A stretch of DNA of 64,000 nt from Proales similis (Eukaryota > Rotifera > Eurotatoria > Ploima > Proalidae): assembly GCA_019059635.1 (NCBI GenBank), contig JAGVRJ010000004.1, positions 1,736,001-1,800,000 on the forward strand. The letters are read 5' to 3'. The translations under genes and the position numbers were made by a program. Shown piece by piece: positions 57,949-64,000 of the stretch. The notes under the pieces were generated by a model. It worked only from the letters and a program-made list of their open reading frames with translations. It did not search any database and was not told the origin of the DNA. Within the stretch, counting starts at the first letter, position 1. Every line of letters starts with the position of its first letter.

Positions 57949-58382
57949 CTAAGAGATTGTACAGCCGCACTTAGACTTTTTGGTCTTTTTGCCTTCTTTC
58001 GAGGGGACAGACGAATTGTGGTGCTCAGTGTCCGCCGACTCGGGTGCCAAGTTCGCTTCGGTTGAAACGGGTCGAGCTTGTTTATCTTGGAGACTCTTAT
58101 CGGACTTTAAATTTGAGGTGGCATCTGGTTCTTGCACCGGTCTCTCTGCTTCGCCTGACTTGGCATTATCTTTACTGTTTTGGTTGATCAATTCTTCGAT
58201 TTGCCTTTGCTGCGCAGACTTGAGCTCGTGAACGTATTCGTCGGCTTCTCGTGCAAGCTCTCCTTCAGGCCTGAATGGATTGTCGCTTTCGCTTTGATAA
58301 GAACGGGTTTAGGGTCTTGAAAAGGCTAACCGACGCTGATAAGAATCGCCACTTACTCGTAGCTCACGATCACATGTGGCAT
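57949..58382 (-). CDS. small acidic protein with C-terminal CAAX-type lipidation motif, unrecognised
   Basis: Two exons: a short one at 58382 (MPHVIVSY, ending GA|GTAAGT) and 58291-57949, joining to read DESDNPFRPEGELAREADEY. The middle is polar and disordered (Asp, Ser, Glu, Lys). The tail is Lys-rich and ends KCGCTIS, so a -CTIS prenylation box with a second nearby Cys for palmitoylation and an adjacent polybasic patch (GKKTKKSK). This is the layout of small plasma-membrane-targeted proteins. No GTPase motifs are present. I do not recognise the family; the NPFRPEGELxREAD block should be diagnostic in a search. Confidence 0.6.
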
Positions 58383-58958
58383 TGTTGATCTCTTTGGAGT
58401 GGTTCTAGATAAGCAAAGGCCAACGCTGTTTAGTGCTCTGTGTGGTTGGTTAAGTTAGCGATTTGGAAAGAGCGGGTGGCAATCAAGCAAGCTAGCAAGC
58501 ACATGAAGTGAAGATGAATTAGATGGCGTTTTGTTTCTCAATGAGCGGCCGCGCTTATAGCCTAAGAAAGAGCCATCAATGTCGCTCAAGTGGGCCGCGT
58601 TGGCGGCTATGGCGAGCGATTATGTCCGTAACGTTGAGCAACGGTGATTGGGCCAACGTATCACAAAGGTTTGGCAAGGGTGAAGGCCGACCGAGTACTC
58701 GCCTCACGTTCGCTAGTATCGTCGTCGCTCTTGCGAACCAAGTATGCCCGCCTCATAATAAATTCTAATTCGCTTCTATCTTATCATCTAGATCGCTCAC
58801 TTCTCCTCAGTTTGCCTAATTAGCAAGTCAGTTTTCGCTCATAATAGCCGAGCCAGCTCTCCGTTATGTGCAACTCGATACTCCCTGGCTGAGCGCCACG
58901 CATCTTCATTATCATCTGCCCACAGCTCACTTTCTTCCCAAATAATTTAGAAGAATAT

Positions 58959-59592
58959 TCACCTTTGTTTGTTTTGAGCCGAGCTTGGTGATCGCACTAA
59001 AAGTTGGCTCTCTAAGGGTTTCGAAGCCGACCCAGGGCCGACTCTAACTCGATAACTGCCGTTTTCACGCGATTGAAGAAAAGAGACGTTGGTCGGCAAC
59101 GGTCGATACGAATGCCGGGTTATGTCAAAGCGCAGAGAGGCTCGAGGCCTTAGATCGAACAAACCAGCGCTAACTCTGCGCTCCCAGTTACGACTGCTTG
59201 TTCCAAATCTAGAGCAATCATCAGGTGTCTCACGATCCCTGAATTGGTTCGGATCATCAGTGGTGAATTTGACCCTTAAATTAATGAGATTACATGAAGC
59301 CTCTCGAGAGCAGGCTTCACACGAAGCCGTACCTTTTTTTTTGTTTGAAATAATCAACTGAAAACTCTACAGGGCTTTCGGCTGAGGGGTTTCGTTCAAT
59401 TTGTGTTCGCTTGCATTCGGCGAATCCTTGAGCGCAAAATTTCGGAGGATGTCTGGTTAATACGGTCATCATGCCGGACGTTCCCATAGGACCGTACTTG
59501 TCCCGGCTTTCTAAACTAGTGGCGCAAAATTTAATAAAAAAAAATATTCCAGTTCTCATAAAAAATGCGATAGTGAGCATAAGCCAGAGCAT
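58959..59592 (-). CDS. unrecognised secreted or membrane-anchored protein, partial
   Basis: Exon 1 from 59592 starts MLWLMLTIAFFMRTGIFFF, a strong signal anchor or signal peptide, then GPMGTSGMMTVLTRHPPKFC and AECKRTQIERNPS. With an intron from GTTGAT to TTTAAG it continues VKFTTDDPNQFRDRETPDD, then WERRVSAGLFDLRPRASLRF and SYRVRVGPGSAS, stopping at a GTGAATATT donor near 58959. Alternating Arg/aromatic strands suggest a beta-rich ectodomain with a few Cys. Downstream exons were not found, so the 3' end is open. No family recognised. Confidence 0.4.
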
Positions 59593-59830
59593 GCATTACA
59601 AGTGACCAACGTTGTTGCTGGTGATTCTGCTGCTAAGCTGCGGTGAGTGCAGGAATGTGATTATGTGAGTGGTAACCAGTGCCTCACGCAACTCGCGTTC
59701 AGATTAACGATGACTTAATCGAAACATAAATCATGCTGATTGAACGCCTGACGCAAGTGCAATGAATTCATGCCTGCCGGGCCCTATGCCTTAATTTAGT
59801 TTAAAAGACTTGTAGAGAAACAGTGAAATA

Positions 59831-59868
<38 letters not shown>

Positions 59869-61410
59869 CGAGAGCAAGAGGCCTAAAGAAAGGGGACATG
59901 CATTGTCATGCTGTGAACAAATTGCTTTAAAGGCCAGCAAAGGCCGCAATTAAAAGCGTTGCCCGACTCCACTTGAGAGGTGTTTGAAAGAAAGCAGAGA
60001 ACATATTGGCCCATTAGGATTGTTAACTCGCTTGCGTCTGTCTACGTCGATTGTCGGATCGGCGGATACACACCACCGATGAGCTCGTTGGCCTGCAAGT
60101 AAATGTTTTTGACAAGCCTTTTTAGCGCCACTCGGCCACACACCAATGTGTGTTTTGGAGCGCGACCCGAGCTAATGCTAGCAAATATAGATTGTAGACA
60201 GAAGCCAAGCTGAATTTATTGTCAATCTGTGCTCTCAAACCAGCTGCTTCCGGCCTTCTAAAACCATACAAGCTGATACAGTCAGTGCTCATTATTTTCC
60301 CCTAACCTCTTTCTTCTCTTTCTGTCTCTCTTCTCATTCTCCTTCTCTTATTTTTCGATTTGAGTTTTATGTTTGAATAAATCGGGCACCAGCTAGCGAT
60401 CGACTAGAGAACCTTATGAGACTCAATAAGTCTGGCGTGAAAATGATTTGCTACTGCTGTTGGGGCGGCTACGCTCGCAGTCGGGACAAAGAGGCAAACA
60501 ACCAGAATCGCTGCTAATACGAGTAGAGAAAACCCGGGGTCGAGTGCTGCGCTAGGTGTAAGACTAGTTCTCGATTAATTGAATGGAAGCCCTGACAGAA
60601 CGGGCGAGCGGTGCCCAATTTCGACTAAAGCGTGCGTGCGTGAACACATAGACACAGATTCGCGCATACTTGCAGACCATCAGTAAGCATCATAAGCACC
60701 AGCAACACCAATTGAAATAGCGAAGCCGGTTTGTTAGCTCATTCTTTTGTTCAATTGATTACGAACGCTTATCCGTCCGGCCAGTAATTGCCCTATTGTG
60801 TTTATGCTTCGAACTAGACGTTTGGTTCGGTGGCGCCATTTCTAATTCATTTCTCAACTCGCCGACACCAACAGACCCCGTTGAATAACCAGCTGGCACC
60901 TCTAATCAACTATCCGCCACGCGCACTAAATTTTTTGATCAAAAGCCTGAGAGTCTGCTTGCCTGTACACGGCCAGACCAGGGAACTTGCAGATTTGCCT
61001 GCCACCAACTCCCTTGGCTTTTGCTTCATGTTGTTTTTTCCCGATCCAACCAGATTAGATTGGTTACATTAGGAATCCCCTCTCCCAAGCATGGCTCTAT
61101 GACGTCAAACTTGATTCAATTGCGTCTGAAAAATTCGTTTCCGTTTAAATTTGGTTTTTAATAAAAAAAAATTGAAAGCAACTAACTCTGAAACCGCTTG
61201 ATCACGTTTGTGGACGGGCCTGTAAGCCTTTATCCTCTTGATTTCCTCTGGGACGAAGAAATGTCACGACAGAATCTTGGGAAAGGTGGCTTTTGCAAAA
61301 CTTGAATAAAAATCTAGGCTTGAATTTGTTTGATCGTCATTTATTCAAACACCTTGTTTTAATCGAGTCGATAAAAATCAGACCAAGTTTGGAGGAATTT
61401 TCAGCACAAA
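59593..61410. other. long noncoding region with (AG)n microsatellite
   Basis: About 1.8 kb between divergent genes. It contains an (AG/GA)n run at about 59839-59867 and a CT-rich stretch at 60300-60355. The open frames at 59950-60141 (-) and 60830-61072 (+) show no domain or family feature. Presumably regulatory for the genes on both sides. Confidence 0.5.
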
Positions 61411-64000
61411 ATGCGCGCAGAGCAACTATCATGCTTGCTCTTTGGTATGTTCATGTTCAGGAAATCTATTAAAAAAGCGCTCTTTAACATTTCTGCCAAC
61501 TAAAAAAGCCATCATCACTCTGATTAACCAGTGTGATGCCCAAAAAGAAATAGTTCTCGATTTAATGTCCAAAGACCATGGACCGCTTTTGCGAGAAAGT
61601 CAAAACTATTGGATCCTTGACGCGTATGTGAATGACTGTTTGAACAACGTCGATTTATGTCAAACAGGCATGACACTGGTCGTCAACGTCTCGGTTGTCT
61701 ATCCTCTGATTTCAAATCTCAATGACTCCAGCTACCATTTCGGTCGACAAGTATTAGTCAGCTCATATGGTGACTCGGTTTACTCACCTGGTGGATTTTA
61801 TCTTCACCAAGTAAGCCTGAGAGGAGACAATTACCTCGAGTTTGGATTTAGCCATCAAAATGAGGCATTCGTTGCCAAGGTAAGTCAAACTTGTGTCCGA
61901 TTTCAAATAGCGCTCTCAATTGATCATTCGAACCTTACGCTAGATCCGAGCGCTGAATGAGAGCACCGTTTATCTTGGTTTCATTTGGCTAAGAAGCAAC
62001 TCTGCTCTTCAAATCTATGTGGATGGCATTCTACACCAAGAGCTACTTAGTTCATCAAGCCGAGCGTTTTTTTCTTTTGACTACAATCCGTTCAAAATAG
62101 TCGAAATCTTACGATCAGGCCCTAGCCAAGTGAACAAAATATTGTTCAATGATACTGCTAGCCAGATTCCATTTTCCTATGTCGTCGGCCAAACGCCAGA
62201 ATATTTTCTAGGCTGTGTCAAGAGTAAACAAGAAGCCGATTCGAAAACTCTTCCATATGAGGAATGCAAGTCCACTTGTGTAAAAGAGCGGAATCAGTTT
62301 CTTATGATTCGCTCCTATGATACGTGTATTTGTATTCGAGACCGAACGCATCTCGAGCAAGAGTTTGAGCAAGTCGATTGTCTCGACATGCAGGCAGCCA
62401 TGTTGTATCGAGGAGCCAATTTAGATTTTTCGCGCCAAGGTCAAGCCTTAAATCTTGATCTGAGTACGAACAAGCTGCAGTTGAGCACTGGCGAACTGTT
62501 TGTGCTTGACATAAGCAGCAAATCAGACGAAAATTTCCAAGTCTGCGTTGACTTTGAAGAAGCAGAAATCAAATGCAAGATTGGAAATGGTCCACTCTTC
62601 AATGAGTACTCGCAGACCGGTGATTACACAGTGACCGTAAAAGCAGCCAGTCTAAGCAACAGCTCACTTACCTACAACACTCAGTATCAAGTTAAGGTGA
62701 CTAACGAAGTAATTCAACGTCGACCATTGTCCGGTGTTGCTCTCAGCGCCTCGTTCGTTTCCGAGCAAAGCATTCAAATTGAGATTTCTGTACTCAGCGG
62801 GTTGAAATTCGCATGCCAAATTGACACTGGGGATTCCAATACGATGAATTTGTCAAAGTCAAATTTGGAAAACGAAATTGAAACGATCAGATTGAACCAC
62901 ACGTACTCGAAATCAGGCTTTTACCGAATCACGGCCGTCTGCAAATCGGACCAATCCGAATTAAATAATTCAACGTTGGTCTATGTGTCCGAGATTGGAA
63001 GCTATGACAGTGCGGAATATGCTCTGAAAGCAGTGCGATCGTTTTACTTGAGCCAAACTGAAGCCCGGCTCGGCATCACCCTCAACCTACCATTCTCGTT
63101 CGCGGATCCAACAATCGATTTTGAACTGGTGAACAACTTGAATGGCAAGAAGAGAAGCTCGAGACCACGAATAATGAACGAACGGCTTCAGATCGACCTT
63201 AATCTAAACGAAACCAAGTTCCTTGGTTCTGATCCTTCATCATTATGGTTGAGTTTGAGCGCATCTGGAATCTGGGTGGCCAGTTACTTGATAACAATTG
63301 AGCCAGAACTAGTTGACAGACCGGTGATTGATGTTCTGACCAATCCTGTCAGATACGATCAGCCCGTTGAATTTGAAATAGCGGTGAATCAAGCTGGCTT
63401 GCTTATGGTCAGTTTTGGTGACAAAAGTGAACCTCAAGCAGTATCCGTGAATTCAGCTCCGGCTAAAATTAAACTTTCGCACGTTTATGAAAACCAAGTT
63501 CAGACCGACTTTGAGTTTGGCGCGACGCTGGCAAACCACGTCAGTAAAATATCCGATAGCGTTTTAATTCGTTTTCAGTTTGGATTACCTGTATTTGAAT
63601 TCCGATCAGAATCGAATGTGTCAGATATCGGAACCGACGTCTGGTTCGTTCTTAGAGTGGCCAATGTCGAACCAGAACAAGAGCCTGTTTCGGTCGATAA
63701 GCTTCACTTTTTGTTTGAGCCTTCAAACGAAGTTGTCATGAAATCAGTTGAATTTAGCAAAAAGAACAACTTCGCTATTCGAGTCAAAGCCAAGTTTTCC
63801 TCTTACGGGCTATTCTACCCAAAAGTGAACTGCAGCAACAAAGTGAGCTACACAGAGGCCAGAACAATTGTCAAAGTTGGAATAGATTTGAGAGGAATTC
63901 AAGTAAAAGTTGACGAGCTTCACACTAGCTTGGGCAGCACAGTACATTTGTCTGCAAGTCTGGTGCAAGGAAATGGCTTTAACTTGACAGTCGAATTGGG
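61411..64000 (+). CDS. polycystin-1-like receptor, N-terminal part (continues beyond window)
   Basis: Exon 1 (61411-61444) plus a 64-nt intron and exon 2 from 61509 give a clean signal peptide (MRAEQLSCLLF-AIITLINQC). Exon 2 ends at 61879, exon 3 starts at 61944 and stays open for 2 kb to the window end. First comes a laminin-G/jelly-roll-like part (GGFYLHQVSLRGDNYLEFGF, STVYLGFIWLRSN, LQIYVDGILHQEL), then a WSC domain (YFLGCVKSK, EECKSTCVKERNQF, SYDTCICI), then repeated Ig-like PKD domains (NHTYSKSGFYRITAVC, HVYENQVQTDFEFG) with many N-glycosylation sites. WSC followed by PKD repeats is the start of polycystin-1; the REJ, GAIN and channel-like region would lie beyond 64000. Polycystins are ciliary or fertilisation receptors. 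Confidence 0.75.

Noticed and set aside
58523-58768. 81-residue plus-strand frame
   Set aside because: Arg/Ser-rich with no recognisable feature; probably chance, although missing exons of the 58959-59592 gene could lie nearby.
60830-61072. 80-residue plus-strand frame
   Set aside because: No domain, low complexity at the start, and it lies in the presumed regulatory region of the polycystin-like gene.

Overview
This is eukaryotic nuclear DNA from a compact animal genome. It is AT-rich, genes are packed on both strands, and most introns are about 47-66 nt with GT..AG borders. The gene content is metazoan: a SoxE HMG-box factor, a polycystin-1-like ectodomain, gel-mucin-type secreted proteins, HMG-CoA reductase with membrane spans, and cilium/sperm-type genes (CCDC33, a QRICH2/DUF4795 protein, a DPY30-motif protein). 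A selenocysteine-ending thioredoxin-glutathione reductase (TGR) and the very small introns fit a small-genome spiralian (flatworm- or rotifer-like), but the phylum is inference. I saw no CRISPR, operon, rRNA or tRNA. Names rest on my recall of family sequences, since no search was possible. Exon borders are my own reading and are firm only where stated.

Layout. 1-220: 3' end of a membrane protein. 0.5-5.2 kb (-): a reductase of the extended SDR family and a tandem pair of arylacetamide-deacetylase-like esterases. 5.3-9.1 kb (+): BCCIP and NOC3L homologues. 9.3-10.5 kb: unrecognised exons. 11.1-13.0 kb (-): secreted mucin-like protein made of twenty 25-residue repeats. 13.2-16.1 kb (-): TGR with three glutaredoxin domains and a C-terminal Gly-Cys-Sec-Gly. 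16.7-19.4 kb (-): FAN1 nuclease. 19.6-23.6 kb (-): TELO2 whose 5' end has been replaced by a near-identical copy of the first 758 bp of TGR, giving a predicted in-frame Grx-TELO2 chimera. 23.8-25.8 kb (+): CSTF3 lacking its N-terminal half. 26-29 kb (-): HMG-CoA reductase. 29-32.5 kb (+): OGG1 and a DPY30/ankyrin-like gene. 32.6 kb (-): UQCRQ. 33.2-34.8 kb (+): type II membrane C-type lectin. 34.9-37.7 kb (-): CCDC33. 37.9-38.8 kb (-): SoxE with a long upstream noncoding region. 40.7-42.1 kb (-): zinc transporter SLC39A11. 42.3-43.6 kb (+): kynurenine formamidase. 43.7-49.7 kb (-): mucin with a WxxW domain, thirty 24-residue repeats and a Calx-beta domain. 50-50.5 kb (+): ATP synthase subunit f. 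50.8-59.6 kb: several unrecognised genes and the QRICH2-like gene. 61.4 kb to the end (+): polycystin-1-like gene running off the window.

The most notable region is 13-26 kb. There a recent duplication of the TGR head sits exactly between a 5'-truncated TELO2 and a 5'-truncated CSTF3. This marks a rearrangement breakpoint that appears to have built a new chimeric redox/checkpoint gene. The parent TGR is itself unusual, with two extra glutaredoxin modules and a strong hairpin 8 nt after its Sec UGA.
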